From Burkholderia cepacia GG4 (GTDB taxonomy: Bacteria > Pseudomonadota > Gammaproteobacteria > Burkholderiales > Burkholderiaceae), in NCBI RefSeq assembly GCF_000292915.1, contig NC_018513.1:930001-994000 (forward strand): 64,000 nucleotides of DNA, written 5' to 3'. The notes beneath the pieces are model-generated. The model was not told the origin of the DNA and ran no database searches. It saw only the letters and a program-made list of their open reading frames with translations. Shown here piece by piece: positions 38,785 to 49,008 of the stretch. The position numbers were made by a program, and so were the translations under genes. How positions within the stretch are numbered: the stretch's first letter is position 1; each line of letters begins with the position of its first letter.

Positions 38785-39105
38785 ATGGCTGAAACCCCTC
38801 CGACCGAATTCTTCATCCAGGGCATTACGAAAGACGGGAAAAAGTTTCGCCCGAGCGACTGGTCGGAGCGTCTGGCCGGCGTGATGGCTTGCTTCGGGCC
38901 GGGCGCGAGCGGGCCGAACGCGCGCCTGAAGTATTCGCTGTACGTGCGCCCGACGATGCTCGGCGACCTGAAATGCGTGATCCTCGATTCCCGGCTGCGC
39001 GACATTGAGCCGATGGCGTTCGATTTCGTGCTGAACTTCGCGAAGGACAACCACCTCGTCGTCACCGAGGCGTGCGAGCTGCCGGACTACAACGAGAAGA
39101 AGTGA
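38785..39105 (+). CDS. DUF3579 domain protein
   Basis: The 106-residue protein begins MAETPPTEFFIQGITKDGKKFRPSDWSERL and continues with VMACFGPG and VRPTMLGDLKCVILDSRLRDIEPMAFDFVL. This is the betaproteobacterial DUF3579 family, regularly found next to argF and rpsT. No function is established. It may be a small soluble regulatory or accessory protein. The start at 38785 gives the family N-terminus; an upstream in-frame ATG at 38725 is less likely. Confidence 0.87.
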   Translation: MAETPPTEFFIQGITKDGKKFRPSDWSERLAGVMACFGPGASGPNARLKYSLYVRPTMLGDLKCVILDSRLRDIEPMAFDFVLNFAKDNHLVVTEACELPDYNEKK

Positions 39106-39177
39106 GTTCGACGGGCGGCGGCGCATGCCGCGCCCGTGCTGGCGATCGCTGCGCGTGAGGCGCGGGCGACGCACAGC

Positions 39178-39206
39178 AAAAAAAGCCCGCCTAGGCGGGC
39201 TTTTTT
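39178..39206. terminator. bidirectional intrinsic terminator between DUF3579 gene and rpsT
   Basis: GCCCGCCT at 39185-39192 pairs with AGGCGGGC at 39193-39200, flanked by an A-run on the left and six T on the right. It serves the rightward DUF3579 gene and the leftward rpsT. Confidence 0.92.
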
Positions 39207-39265
39207 GCGATCGCAGGAAACAGGAGCGCCCGCCGAAGCGGGCACCCTCGCCGGTCGCACCGGAT

Positions 39266-39538
39266 TTACGCTGCTGCCTGCAGGCCCTTGACGGCTGCGG
39301 CGAGGCGGCTCTTGCTGCGAGCGGCCTTGTTCTTGTGAACGATCTTCTTGTCGGCGATCGTGTCGATCGTCTTCACGGCAGCCTTGAACAGCTCGGCAGC
39401 CTTTGCCTGGTCGCCGGCTTCAACAGCCTTGCGAACCGACTTGATCGCGGTACGGAATTTCGAGCGCAGTGCCGAGTTGTGCGAATTTGCCTTCGCGGCT
39501 TGGCGGGCGCGCTTGCGTGCTTGTGCGGAGTTAGCCAT
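39266..39538 (-). CDS. rpsT: 30S ribosomal protein S20
   Basis: The 90-residue basic helical protein binds 16S rRNA. It begins [21 protein letters not shown] and contains [18 protein letters not shown] and IHKN-type [14 protein letters not shown] near residue 66, typical of S20. It is divergent from murJ, as in other proteobacteria. Confidence 0.98.
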   Translation of the reverse strand: MANSAQARKRARQAAKANSHNSALRSKFRTAIKSVRKAVEAGDQAKAAELFKAAVKTIDTIADKKIVHKNKAARSKSRLAAAVKGLQAAA

Positions 39539-39826
39539 GACGGTTCCTTATCCTGTCCTGTTTCCAGAGCTTGGAGCCTGACGGCCAAGCGCTGCTTTTC
39601 GATCCGTCCCCTGAGAACGATTGCCCAGGGGCGCATAAAAAAACGGTGAGTTTAACCGAGGCCGAGACATGAAAACGACAGGCGCCGTGCATGTAACAGG
39701 CTCAGAAACCGGCGATTATAGCAACAAAATCAAGCGTGTGGCAAGTTCAACGTGAGATTCGCCGGCGAGGCACCGGCGGCGCACGTGCTTTTCGGCATCC
39801 GTCCGTGCCGGGACACGCAACGTCCG

Positions 39827-39832
39827 TATAAT
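39827..39832 (+). promoter_or_regulatory. TATAAT box 9 nt before the murJ ATG
   Basis: A perfect TATAAT ends 9 nt before the murJ start codon, with no ribosome binding site between (AAGCGCCCC). Transcription would begin within a few bases of the ATG. A -35 consensus is not obvious. Confidence 0.45.
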
Positions 39833-39841
39833 AAGCGCCCC

Positions 39842-41392
39842 ATGAATCTATTCCGAGCCCTGCTGACGGTCAGCGGCTTCACGTTGCTGTCGCGCGTGAC
39901 CGGACTGGCCCGCGAGACGCTGATCGCCCGTGCGTTCGGCGCCAGTCAATACACCGACGCGTTCTACGTCGCCTTCCGCATTCCGAACCTGCTGCGCCGC
40001 CTGTCCGCCGAAGGCGCGTTCTCGCAGGCGTTCGTGCCGATCCTGGCCGAGTTCAAGAACCAGCAGGGGCACGATGCGACCAAGGCGCTCGTCGACGCGA
40101 TGTCGACCGTGCTCGCCTGGGCGCTCGCCGGGCTGTCGGTCCTCGGGATCGCCGGCGCGTCGTGGGTCGTGTTCGCGGTCGCCTCCGGTCTGCATACCGA
40201 CGGGCAGGCGTTCCCGCTCGCGGTCACGATGACGCAGATCATGTTCCCGTACATCGTGTTCATCTCGCTGACGACGCTCGCGTCCGGCGTGCTGAACACC
40301 TACAAGAGCTTCTCGCTGCCGGCTTTCGCGCCGGTGCTGCTCAACGTGGCGTTCATCGCCGCGGCCGTGTTCGTCGCGCCGCACCTGAAGGTGCCGGTGT
40401 TCGCGCTCGCGTGGGCCGTGATCGTGGGTGGCGTGCTGCAGTTCCTCGTGCAGCTGCCGGGCCTGAAGAAGATCGACATGGTGCCGCTGATCGGCCTCAA
40501 CCCGGTGCGCGCGCTACGTCACCCCGGCGTGAAGCGCGTGCTCGCGAAGATGGTGCCCGCGACGTTCGCGGTGTCGGTCGCGCAACTGTCGCTGATCATC
40601 AACACCAATATCGCGTCGCGGCTCGGGCAGGGCGCGGTGTCGTGGATCAACTACGCCGACCGCCTGATGGAATTCCCGACGGCGCTGCTCGGCGTCGCGC
40701 TCGGCACGATCCTGCTGCCGAGCCTGTCGAAGGCGCACGTCGACGCCGATACGCAAGAGTATTCGGCGCTGCTCGACTGGGGGCTGCGCGTCACGTTCCT
40801 GCTCGCGGCGCCCAGCGCGCTCGCGCTGTTCTTCTTCGCGACGCCGCTCACCGCCACGCTGTTCAACTACGGCAAGTTCGACGCGCACACCGTCACGATG
40901 GTCGCGCGCGCGCTTGCGACCTACGGGATCGGTCTCGTCGGCATCATCCTGATCAAGATCCTCGCGCCGGGCTTCTACGCGAAGCAGGACATCAAGACGC
41001 CCGTGAAGATCGCGATCGGCGTGCTGATCGTCACGCAGATCTCGAACTACGTGTTCGTGCCGCTGATCGGCCACGCGGGCCTGACGCTGAGCATCGGCGT
41101 CGGCGCGTGCCTGAACTCGCTGCTGCTGTTCCTCGGGCTGCGCAAGCGCGGCATCTACCAGCCGTCGCCGGGCTGGCCGCGCTTTTTCGTGCAGCTCGTC
41201 GGCGCGGCGCTCGTGCTCGCGGGGCTGATGCACTGGAGCGCGATCAGCTTCGACTGGACCGGCATGCGTGCGCAGCCGCTCGATCGCATCGCACTGATGG
41301 CTGCGTGCCTCGTGCTGTTCGCTGCACTATATTTCGGTATGTTGTGGGTGATGGGCTTCAAATACGCTTACTTCAGAAGGCGCGCCAAGTGA
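39842..41392 (+). CDS. murJ: lipid II flippase MurJ
   Basis: The 516-residue MOP-superfamily protein flips lipid II to the periplasm. It opens with the family signature ALLTVSGFTLLSRVTGLARETLIARAFGAS (about residues 6-35) and FRIPNLLRRLSAEGAFSQAFVP (about 46-67, with the essential Arg/Glu). About 14 membrane helices are predicted. It is divergent from rpsT, appears to have little or no leader, and its stop overlaps the GTG of the next gene by 4 nt. Confidence 0.96.
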   Translation: MNLFRALLTVSGFTLLSRVTGLARETLIARAFGASQYTDAFYVAFRIPNLLRRLSAEGAFSQAFVPILAEFKNQQGHDATKALVDAMSTVLAWALAGLSVLGIAGASWVVFAVASGLHTDGQAFPLAVTMTQIMFPYIVFISLTTLASGVLNTYKSFSLPAFAPVLLNVAFIAAAVFVAPHLKVPVFALAWAVIVGGVLQFLVQLPGLKKIDMVPLIGLNPVRALRHPGVKRVLAKMVPATFAVSVAQLSLIINTNIASRLGQGAVSWINYADRLMEFPTALLGVALGTILLPSLSKAHVDADTQEYSALLDWGLRVTFLLAAPSALALFFFATPLTATLFNYGKFDAHTVTMVARALATYGIGLVGIILIKILAPGFYAKQDIKTPVKIAIGVLIVTQISNYVFVPLIGHAGLTLSIGVGACLNSLLLFLGLRKRGIYQPSPGWPRFFVQLVGAALVLAGLMHWSAISFDWTGMRAQPLDRIALMAACLVLFAALYFGMLWVMGFKYAYFRRRAK

Positions 41393-42243
41393 CGACCGCA
41401 ATGACCCGCGTCCTCGACTACTTCAGCACGCTCGTGGCGGACGACGACAGTCTGCCCGTCACGGAAACCGCGCTGTCGCTCGCACAGGACGCGTATCCCG
41501 ACCTCGACCTGCAGGGCACGCTGGCCGAACTCGACGTGCTGGCCGCGCGGCTGCGCCGCCGGCTTGCCGACGACGCGGACCTGAAGGGCCGCGTCGCCGC
41601 GCTGAACGAGTTCTTCTTCCGCGAACTCGGCTTCGCGTGCAATCACAACGATTACTACGACCCCGATAACAGCCACCTGAACGCGGTGCTGAAGCGGCGG
41701 CGCGGGATTCCGATCTCGCTGTCGGTGCTGTATCTGGAGCTTGCCGAGCAGATCGGCGTGCCGGCGCGCGGCGTATCGTTCCCCGGCCATTTCCTGTTGC
41801 GCGTGACGCTGCCCGACGGCGACCTGATCATCGATCCGACCAACGGCCATTCGCTGTCCGAAGCCGAGATGGTCGAGATGCTCGAGCCGTACGTCGCGCG
41901 TGCGGCCGGCGCGGTCGACAGCGCGTTGCGCGCGCTGCTGCAGCCGGCCACGAGCCGCGAGATCATCGCGCGGATGCTGCGCAACCTGAAGACGATCTAT
42001 CTGCAGACGGAACGCTGGCAGCGGCTGCTCGCGGTGCAGCAGCGGCTCGTGATCCTGTTGCCCGAGCATCTCGACGAGGTGCGCGATCGCGGCTTCGCCT
42101 ATGCGCGGCTCGATTACCTGCGCCCGGCGCTCGAGGATCTCGAGCAGTATCTCGGCGAACGGCCGGATGCGGACGATGCGACCGTCGTCGAATCGCAGGT
42201 GACCGAATTGCGACAGCGGATGCAGCGCGACGGCGAGGACTGA
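41389..42243 (+). CDS. SirB1/transglutaminase-like protein with TPR tail
   Basis: The 284-residue protein has the SirB1 N-terminal domain: NEFFFRELGFACNHNDYYDPDNSHLNAVL (near residue 67), RRGIPISLSVLYLELAEQIGVPARGVSFPGHFLLRV and DPTNGH. A helical TPR-like C-terminus follows (LKTIYLQTERWQRLLAVQQRL). Members are found across proteobacteria without an established reaction. The GTG at 41389 is chosen because it overlaps the murJ stop (GTGA) and follows AGAAGG at normal spacing; the ATG at 41401 is the alternative. Confidence 0.87.
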   Translation: MTTAMTRVLDYFSTLVADDDSLPVTETALSLAQDAYPDLDLQGTLAELDVLAARLRRRLADDADLKGRVAALNEFFFRELGFACNHNDYYDPDNSHLNAVLKRRRGIPISLSVLYLELAEQIGVPARGVSFPGHFLLRVTLPDGDLIIDPTNGHSLSEAEMVEMLEPYVARAAGAVDSALRALLQPATSREIIARMLRNLKTIYLQTERWQRLLAVQQRLVILLPEHLDEVRDRGFAYARLDYLRPALEDLEQYLGERPDADDATVVESQVTELRQRMQRDGED

Positions 42244-42270
42244 GCCGTCGCGGTATCGCCGGAGCCTGGA

Positions 42271-42302
42271 ACAAAAAAACGCCCGCATCGCGGGCGTTTT
42301 TT
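42271..42302. terminator. bidirectional intrinsic terminator
   Basis: CGCCCGC at 42280-42286 pairs with GCGGGCG at 42290-42296 around a 3-nt loop, with seven A before and six T after. It ends the murJ-sirB1 unit and also the convergent SDR gene. Confidence 0.92.
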
Positions 42303-42319
42303 GTTTGCAGTCGTTTGTA

Positions 42320-43078
42320 TTACTTCGGTTGCATCCGGATCGCGCCGTCGAGACGGATCACTTCGCCGTTAAGCATCGGATTCTCGACGATCTGGCGCAC
42401 CAGCATCGCGTATTCGTCAGGCTTGCCGAGCCGCGACGGGAACGGCACCATCGCGCCGAGCGCGTCCTGCACGTCCTTCGGCATGCCGAGCAGCATCGGC
42501 GTCTCGAACAGCCCGGGCGCGATCGTCATCACGCGGATGCCGCTGCGCGACAGGTCGCGCGCGATCGGCAGCGTCATGCCCGCGACGCCGGCCTTCGATG
42601 CCGCGTATGCGGCCTGGCCGATCTGCCCGTCGTAGGCGGCGACCGAAGCGGTGCTGACGATCACGCCGCGCTCGCCGCCTTCGTTCGGTGCGGTCGCGGC
42701 CATCGCGGCCGCCGCCAGCCGGATCATGTTGAAGGTGCCGACCAGGTTCACGTTGATCGTCTTCGCGAACACGTCGAGCGGATGCGCGCCGTCCTTGCCG
42801 ACGGTTTTCGCGGCGGGCGCGATGCCCGCGCAGTTCACGAGGCCGCGCAGCGTGCCCGCGCGCGTCGCGGCGTCGACGGCAGCCTGCGCGTCGGCCTCGC
42901 TCGACACGTCGCAGCGCACGAATACGCCGCCGAGCTCGCTCGCGAGCGCCGCGCCGCCCGCCTCGTTCAGGTCGGCGAGCACGACCTTGCCACCTGCCTG
43001 CGCGAGCATCCGGGCCGTTCCCGCGCCGAGGCCCGATGCGCCGCCGGTGATCAGAAAGACGTTGCCGCGAATCTCCAT
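42320..43078 (-). CDS. SDR-family 3-hydroxyacyl-CoA dehydrogenase
   Basis: The 252-residue short-chain dehydrogenase has the NAD site [10 protein letters not shown] (about residues 11-20), [17 protein letters not shown], the catalytic Ser in [14 protein letters not shown], and the Y-x-x-x-K motif AYAASKAG. The sequence between, with [15 protein letters not shown] and [13 protein letters not shown], is typical of the HSD10/HADH2 branch that oxidises 3-hydroxyacyl-CoA in beta-oxidation or isoleucine breakdown. No other beta-oxidation gene is adjacent. Confidence 0.88.
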   Translation of the reverse strand: MEIRGNVFLITGGASGLGAGTARMLAQAGGKVVLADLNEAGGAALASELGGVFVRCDVSSEADAQAAVDAATRAGTLRGLVNCAGIAPAAKTVGKDGAHPLDVFAKTINVNLVGTFNMIRLAAAAMAATAPNEGGERGVIVSTASVAAYDGQIGQAAYAASKAGVAGMTLPIARDLSRSGIRVMTIAPGLFETPMLLGMPKDVQDALGAMVPFPSRLGKPDEYAMLVRQIVENPMLNGEVIRLDGAIRMQPK

Positions 43079-43227
43079 GACTGTCTCCTTGGTTGGGTCC
43101 GATGCCGGTCGATCGGTTGAAGGGCAGGTGCGCCGGCTCACCGGGAGGGCGCACGCGTTCGATCGATTGTACGGGGCGCCGTTGCGCGGCGGCTGGACAA
43201 GCACGGTCGTGCGAATCCCGGACGGGC

Positions 43228-43256
43228 AAAAAAAAGCCGCCCGGACAGGGCGGCTT
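43228..43256 (-). terminator. intrinsic terminator of adk
   Basis: On the minus strand a 9-bp stem (43256-43248 with 43242-43234, loop 43247-43243) is followed by a U-run encoded by the A-tract 43228-43235. It lies 20 nt beyond the adk stop. Confidence 0.9.
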
Positions 43257-43275
43257 GCGGTGCGCGACGCAGTGC

Positions 43276-44124
<849 letters not shown>

Positions 44125-44144
44125 TCACCTGATTATGCCACGGG

Positions 44145-44936
44145 TTATTTTGAACCCGGCCGAAAAAGGGCCTGCACGCGTGCGAGATCGGCCGGCGTGT
44201 CGATGCCGGCTTCGGGTGCGTGCTCGGTGATCAGCACCGCGATGCGCTCGCCGTGCCACATCGCGCGCAGCTGTTCGAGCTGCTCGGCCTGCTCGATCGG
44301 CGCCTGCGCGAGCGACGGATAGGTGCGCAGGAAACGCGCGCGATACGCGTAGAGGCCGATGTGACGATAGACCGGAAAGGCAGGCGCAGGCATCGACGCG
44401 ACGTCGGGCCAGTGCGGCAGGTACGCGTCGCGGCTCCACGGAATCGGCGCGCGTGAGAAGTACATCGCGACGCGCCGCGCGTCGAGCGCGACCTTCACGA
44501 TGTTCGGGTTGAATACGTCGGCCGCGTCGTGGATCGGGTGCGCGGCGGTCGCGATCGCGCAGTCCGGATGCGCGGCGAGGTGCGACGCTACGTCGCGCAC
44601 GAGCACCGGGTCGATCAGCGGCTCGTCGCCCTGCACGTTGACGACGACGGTCTCGTCGCTCCACCCGAACGTCGCGGCGACTTCCGCGAGCCGGTCGGTG
44701 CCGGACGGATGGTCGGCGCGCGTCAGCACCGCTTCGAAGCCGTGATCGCGCGCCGCGTCGAGCACGCTCTGCGCGTCGGAAGCGACGAGCACCTGCTGCG
44801 CGCCCGCTTCACGCGCGCGTTCGGCGACGCGCACGACCATCGGCTTGCCGCCGAGGTCGGCGAGCGGCTTGTTCGGCAGGCGCGTCGACGCGAGCCGGGC
44901 AGGAATGACGGCGATGAAAGGCTGCGGATGAGTCAT
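44145..44936 (-). CDS. kdsB: 3-deoxy-manno-octulosonate cytidylyltransferase
   Basis: The 263-residue enzyme activates Kdo as CMP-Kdo for lipopolysaccharide core synthesis. Motifs are [25 protein letters not shown] (about residues 10-34), [39 protein letters not shown] and YSRAPIPW-type [12 protein letters not shown]. It is the third gene of the leftward lpxK-Trm112-kdsB unit, 109 nt beyond Trm112. Confidence 0.97.
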   Translation of the reverse strand: MTHPQPFIAVIPARLASTRLPNKPLADLGGKPMVVRVAERAREAGAQQVLVASDAQSVLDAARDHGFEAVLTRADHPSGTDRLAEVAATFGWSDETVVVNVQGDEPLIDPVLVRDVASHLAAHPDCAIATAAHPIHDAADVFNPNIVKVALDARRVAMYFSRAPIPWSRDAYLPHWPDVASMPAPAFPVYRHIGLYAYRARFLRTYPSLAQAPIEQAEQLEQLRAMWHGERIAVLITEHAPEAGIDTPADLARVQALFRPGSK

Positions 44937-45045
44937 CGGGGCTGGGCGGTGAGAAGAGCGGGGCGGGCGGCGCGTCGAAGGCAGGCCGCCCGGCAGGTTC
45001 GGCACCCGGCCGCGGCGAAGCGCGGCCGGTGCGCCGGTGCGGCGT

Positions 45046-45249
45046 TTAGCTGCCGGCCGGGCCCGCCGGGTCGACCGGCGTGCCTTCGACGGTCTGGCGC
45101 GCTTCGTCGACGAGCATCACGGGGATGCCGTCGCGGATCGGGTAGGCGAGCTTGTCCGCGTTGCAGATCAGCTCCTGCGCGGCGCGGTCATAGTGGAGCG
45201 GGCCTTTGCAGATAGGGCACACAATGATTTCAAGCAGGCGAGCGTCCAC
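45046..45249 (-). CDS. Trm112-family small zinc-finger-like protein
   Basis: The 67-residue protein starts with a GTG ([21 protein letters not shown]) and contains the CPICKGPL knuckle, [21 protein letters not shown], the Trm112/YcaR signature. Homologues serve as methyltransferase partners or are of unknown role in the lpxK-kdsB operon. The GTG is preferred because GGAGAA lies 5 nt upstream. Its start overlaps the lpxK end by 20 nt. Confidence 0.92.
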   Translation of the reverse strand: MDARLLEIIVCPICKGPLHYDRAAQELICNADKLAYPIRDGIPVMLVDEARQTVEGTPVDPAGPAGS

Positions 45250-46258
45250 GGAGTTTCTCCACAACGAGGGCAATGAGGCGAGGATCGAGCGCGGCTTCGA
45301 CGGGGACGACCCACAGCCGAGCGTCGCGCCAGGAAGCGCCCAATTTTACTGCATCCTTCTCCGTGATCAGGATCGCGTCGACCGCGTCGTCGACGAACGG
45401 ATTGTCGGCGAACGCGTAATGGTCGGGCAGCGCGCGCGTCGCCGGCGCGAGGCCGGCCGCGCGCAGCGTCGCGAAGAAGCGTTCCGGCGCGCCGATGCCG
45501 GCCGCGGCGAGCACGCGTTCGTTCGCGAATTGCGACAGCGGGCGGCGCAGCGCCGGTTGGTCGAGGTGCCACGCGGCGCCCGGTGTGAGCGCGAGCGAAT
45601 AGGTGTCGGGCCACGGCGGCAGCGCGCCGCTGTACGGATCGTTGACGAGCGTCGCGTCGCGGTGGCGCGACAGCGGCTCGCGCAGCGGCCCGGCCGGCAG
45701 CAGGAAGCCGTTGCCGCCGAGCCGGTGGTCGAACACGACGAGCTCGACCGTGCGCGCGAGGCGGTAATGCTGGAGGCCGTCGTCGCTGACGATCACGTCG
45801 ACCTCCGGATGCGCGGCGCGCAGCGCCTGCGCGGCCGCGACGCGGTCCGGACATACCCAGACGGGCGCGCCGGTGCGGCGCGCGATCAGCAGCGGTTCGT
45901 CGCCGGCCGCGCTCGCGCGCGATGCGGGCGTGACCGCGGTCGGCGCCTTCACGTTCGCGCCGTAGCCGCGCGACACGACGCCCGGTTTGTAGCCGGCCGC
46001 GCGCAGCGCATCGACGAGCGCGATCACGGTCGGCGTCTTGCCGGTCCCGCCGACGGTCACGTTGCCGACCACGACGACGGGCACGCCGACGTCGAGCGGT
46101 TGCTTCCAGCCCTGCGCATAGGCGGTGCGCCGCAGCGCCGCGCACAGGCCGAACACGCATGCGAACGGCGTGAGCGCCCAGGCGAGCGCGCCGCGTCGCT
46201 GCCATTCGCGGGTCAGGCGCGCTTCGAGTCGCGCGAGCGGGCCGCCGGGCGCGCTCAT
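45230..46258 (-). CDS. lpxK: tetraacyldisaccharide 4'-kinase
   Basis: The 342-residue inner-membrane kinase phosphorylates the lipid A precursor at the 4' position. An N-terminal hydrophobic segment ([20 protein letters not shown]) is followed by the P-loop [20 protein letters not shown] (about residues 61-80), [23 protein letters not shown] with the DDGLQH catalytic motif, and [11 protein letters not shown] near the end. It heads the lpxK-Trm112-kdsB(-adk) unit. Confidence 0.97.
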   Translation of the reverse strand: MSAPGGPLARLEARLTREWQRRGALAWALTPFACVFGLCAALRRTAYAQGWKQPLDVGVPVVVVGNVTVGGTGKTPTVIALVDALRAAGYKPGVVSRGYGANVKAPTAVTPASRASAAGDEPLLIARRTGAPVWVCPDRVAAAQALRAAHPEVDVIVSDDGLQHYRLARTVELVVFDHRLGGNGFLLPAGPLREPLSRHRDATLVNDPYSGALPPWPDTYSLALTPGAAWHLDQPALRRPLSQFANERVLAAAGIGAPERFFATLRAAGLAPATRALPDHYAFADNPFVDDAVDAILITEKDAVKLGASWRDARLWVVPVEAALDPRLIALVVEKLRGRSPA

Positions 46259-46708
46259 CGGGCCGGGCGCGGCGCGTCGTGCGCCGCGGCGTGGGACGGA
46301 TTCGTCAAGACGGATTCTCCGTTGGGCGGCACATGCCGCAAGGTCTTCGGAAGGCGGCACTCTAGCGCGCCGCACGCGGGCGCGGCAAGCGCGGCCGGGC
46401 AACCCGCCCGATGGGGCCGGATCGAATCGGCCTGTGGATAACTCTGTGAAAAACTCCCGACCCGGTCGCATCAAACGCCCGCCGGGTGGACGTTGAATCG
46501 GAGGCGAACAAAACCGTAAGGTTTAAAAATCTATAAAAATCAATGCGTTGTATGGATTTGTCTGGATTTTTTCGCCGTTTTTAAGCGTTTTTGGCGGACG
46601 CTTGCCAGAGTGTGGACACCTTCCGCGCGTCGCGGTGCAGACGGCCGACGCTGGACGTCGCGCGCTTGTCGGACTATCGTGTCGCCGCCAGCATTCATCC
46701 GATCGCAC
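46259..46708. promoter_or_regulatory. 450-nt divergent intergenic region between lpxK and xseA
   Basis: The region must hold the promoters of lpxK (leftward) and xseA (rightward). A clearly AT-rich patch at about 46496-46590 (TAAGGTTTAAAAATCTATAAAAATC) stands out and is the likely promoter area. Short frames here look like noise. No other gene is supported. Confidence 0.5.
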
Positions 46709-48091
46709 ATGCTTTCCGACTCTCCTTTTTCCGCTCCCGGCGCCACCCGTGGCGGCGACGAAGTGATTCCCGTTTCGGCGCTCAATCGCGCGATTTCGAC
46801 GATGCTCGAGCGCTCGTTTCCGCTGCTGTGGATTTCGGGCGAAGTATCGAATTTCACGCGCGCGGCGAGCGGCCACTGGTATTTCTCGATCAAGGACCAG
46901 CAGGCGCAGATGCGCTGCGTGATGTTCCGTGGCCGCGCACAGTACGCCGAATTCACGCCGCGCGAAGGCGACCGGATCGAGGTGCGCGCGGTCGTCACGA
47001 TGTACGAGCCGCGCGGCGAAGTGCAGCTCAACGTCGAGGCTGTGCGGCGCACCGGGCAGGGGCGCCTGTATGAGGCATTCCTGCGCCTGAAGGCGCAGCT
47101 CGAGGCCGAAGGGCTGTTCGCGCCCGAGCGCAAGCGGCCGCTGCCCGCCCATCCGCGCGCGATCGGCATCGTCACGTCGCTGCAGGCCGCCGCGCTGCGT
47201 GACGTGCTGACCACCCTTGCGCGGCGCGCGCCGCACGTCCCGGTGATCGTCTATCCGGCGCCGGTGCAGGGCGCGGGCGCGGCCGAGAAACTCGTCGCGG
47301 CCGTGCAGGCCGCGAACGCGCGGCGCGAGGTCGACGTGCTGCTCGTGTGCCGCGGCGGCGGCTCGATCGAGGATCTGTGGTCGTTCAACGACGAAGCGCT
47401 CGCGCGGGCGATCGCGGCGAGCGAGCTGCCCGTCGTCAGCGGTGTCGGCCACGAAACCGATTTCACGATCGCGGACTTCGCAGCCGACCTGCGCGCGCCG
47501 ACGCCGACCGGCGCGGCCGAGCTCGCGAGTCCGCAGCGCGCATTGCTGCTGCGCGAGGTCGCTGACCGCCAACGCGCGCTTGTGCGCAGCCTCGAGCGCG
47601 GGCTCGAGCAGCGTGCGCAGCAGCTCGACTGGCTCGCGCGCCGGCTCGTCAGCCCGGCCGAACGGCTGCGGCGGCAGCGCACCCATGTCGAGCAGCTCGC
47701 GGTGCGGCTCGCGTCGGCCGCGTCGCGGCCGGTGCGCGATGCGCGAGCGCGGTTCGCGCTGGCGCAACTGCGCTGGCAGCGCGTGCGCCCCGACCCGGCG
47801 CAGGCGCGCCAGGCGCTCGCGGTGCTGTCGCAACGGCTCGCGGTGGCGCTGCAGCGCCGTCACGAACGCGATACCGCGCGGGTCTTCGCATGCGCGGCGC
47901 GGCTCGAGGTGCTGAGCCCGCAACGCACGCTCGAGCGCGGCTATGCGGCGCTGATCGACGCGCAGACCGGCCGCGCGGTGCGCGCACCGAACGCGCTGAA
48001 GCCGCAGCGGCGCCTGACCGTGCATCTCGCCGAGGGCTCGGCCGACGTGACGCTGGCCGACGTGCAGCCGCGGCTGACCGACACGATCTGA
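46709..48091 (+). CDS. xseA: exodeoxyribonuclease VII large subunit
   Basis: The 460-residue nuclease subunit has the N-terminal OB fold ([24 protein letters not shown] near residues 34-57, then MRCVMFRG). The catalytic domain contains [48 protein letters not shown], and [30 protein letters not shown] (about residues 240-270). A coiled-coil tail ends with LERGYAAL. The upstream in-frame extension to 46610 is not family-like. Confidence 0.96.
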   Translation: MLSDSPFSAPGATRGGDEVIPVSALNRAISTMLERSFPLLWISGEVSNFTRAASGHWYFSIKDQQAQMRCVMFRGRAQYAEFTPREGDRIEVRAVVTMYEPRGEVQLNVEAVRRTGQGRLYEAFLRLKAQLEAEGLFAPERKRPLPAHPRAIGIVTSLQAAALRDVLTTLARRAPHVPVIVYPAPVQGAGAAEKLVAAVQAANARREVDVLLVCRGGGSIEDLWSFNDEALARAIAASELPVVSGVGHETDFTIADFAADLRAPTPTGAAELASPQRALLLREVADRQRALVRSLERGLEQRAQQLDWLARRLVSPAERLRRQRTHVEQLAVRLASAASRPVRDARARFALAQLRWQRVRPDPAQARQALAVLSQRLAVALQRRHERDTARVFACAARLEVLSPQRTLERGYAALIDAQTGRAVRAPNALKPQRRLTVHLAEGSADVTLADVQPRLTDTI

Positions 48092-48232
48092 CGGCGCCGG
48101 CGTAAGCGAAACGAAGGTCGCGCGCCGGACGTACCGAACCCGGGAACGGATGCTGCGCGCAGCGTCGTCTCATCCTGCCGGACGAAGCGTCAACGCCGAT
48201 TTTCCGCATACCGCGGATAAATGCCCGGTGAG

Positions 48233-48262
48233 TTTGCGGGGATATTCGGACTCGCCTACAAT
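48233..48262 (+). promoter_or_regulatory. candidate sigma-70 promoter of sodB
   Basis: TTTGCG at 48233-48238 and TACAAT at 48257-48262 are 18 nt apart and 57 nt upstream of the sodB ATG. The -10 is good (5 of 6), the -35 weak. Confidence 0.45.
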
Positions 48263-48318
48263 CGGACGCTCGGCAGCATTCAACACAGCCTCCCTACATA
48301 CTCAACGAAGGAATCGCC

Positions 48319-48897
48319 ATGGCTCATACGCTCCCGCCGCTCCCGTACGCTGAAGACGCACTCGCGCCGACCATCTCGAAAGAGACGATCGAGTACCACT
48401 ACGGCAAGCATCACCAGGCTTATGTGACGAACCTGAACAATCTGATCCCGGGCACGGAATTCGAAAACCTGTCGCTGGAAGAGATCGTGAAGAAGTCGTC
48501 GGGCGGCATCTTCAACAACGCCGCGCAAATCTGGAACCACACGTTCTTCTGGAACAGCCTGTCGCCGAACGGCGGCGGCGCACCGTCGGGCGCGCTGGGC
48601 GACGCGATCAACGCGAAGTGGGGTTCGTACGACGCGTTCAAGGAAGCGTTCTCGAAGGCCGCGGTCGGCACGTTCGGTTCGGGCTGGGCATGGCTCGTGA
48701 AGAAGGCCGACGGTTCGCTCGACATCGTGTCGACGAGCAACGCCGCTACGCCGCTGACGACGGCCGACAAGGCACTGCTGACGATCGACGTGTGGGAACA
48801 CGCGTACTACATCGACTACCGCAACGCACGTCCGAAGTTCGTCGAAGCGTTCTGGAACATCGTGAACTGGGACTTCGCAGCGAAGAACTTCGCGTAA
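48319..48897 (+). CDS. sodB: superoxide dismutase (Fe)
   Basis: The 192-residue cytosolic enzyme dismutates superoxide. Metal ligands fall in [12 protein letters not shown] (His near residue 27), [14 protein letters not shown] (His near 74) and [14 protein letters not shown] (Asp and His near 157 and 161). The stretch [10 protein letters not shown] and FGSGWAWL are typical of iron-type enzymes. A GAAGGAA site precedes the ATG. Confidence 0.97.
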   Translation: MAHTLPPLPYAEDALAPTISKETIEYHYGKHHQAYVTNLNNLIPGTEFENLSLEEIVKKSSGGIFNNAAQIWNHTFFWNSLSPNGGGAPSGALGDAINAKWGSYDAFKEAFSKAAVGTFGSGWAWLVKKADGSLDIVSTSNAATPLTTADKALLTIDVWEHAYYIDYRNARPKFVEAFWNIVNWDFAAKNFA

Positions 48898-48940
48898 GTC
48901 CCGGCGTCCTGCGCGCCGTCGCGGCGCGCGGTACCGCGAA

Positions 48941-48968
48941 AAAAAGCCCTCGTCTCGAGGGCTTTTTT
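48941..48968. terminator. bidirectional intrinsic terminator of sodB and chrA
   Basis: AGCCCTCG at 48945-48952 pairs with CGAGGGCT at 48956-48963 around a 3-nt loop, with A-run before and T-run after. It lies between the convergent sodB and chrA. Confidence 0.93.
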
Positions 48969-49008
48969 GTTTTTGCCGGGCGCGCGCGACTGCGCGCCAT
49001 TCGTCGGA

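Noticed and set aside
46496..46590. AT-rich patch upstream of xseA as a sign of horizontal transfer
   Set aside because: It is under 100 bp, lies between two core genes and is more simply a promoter region.
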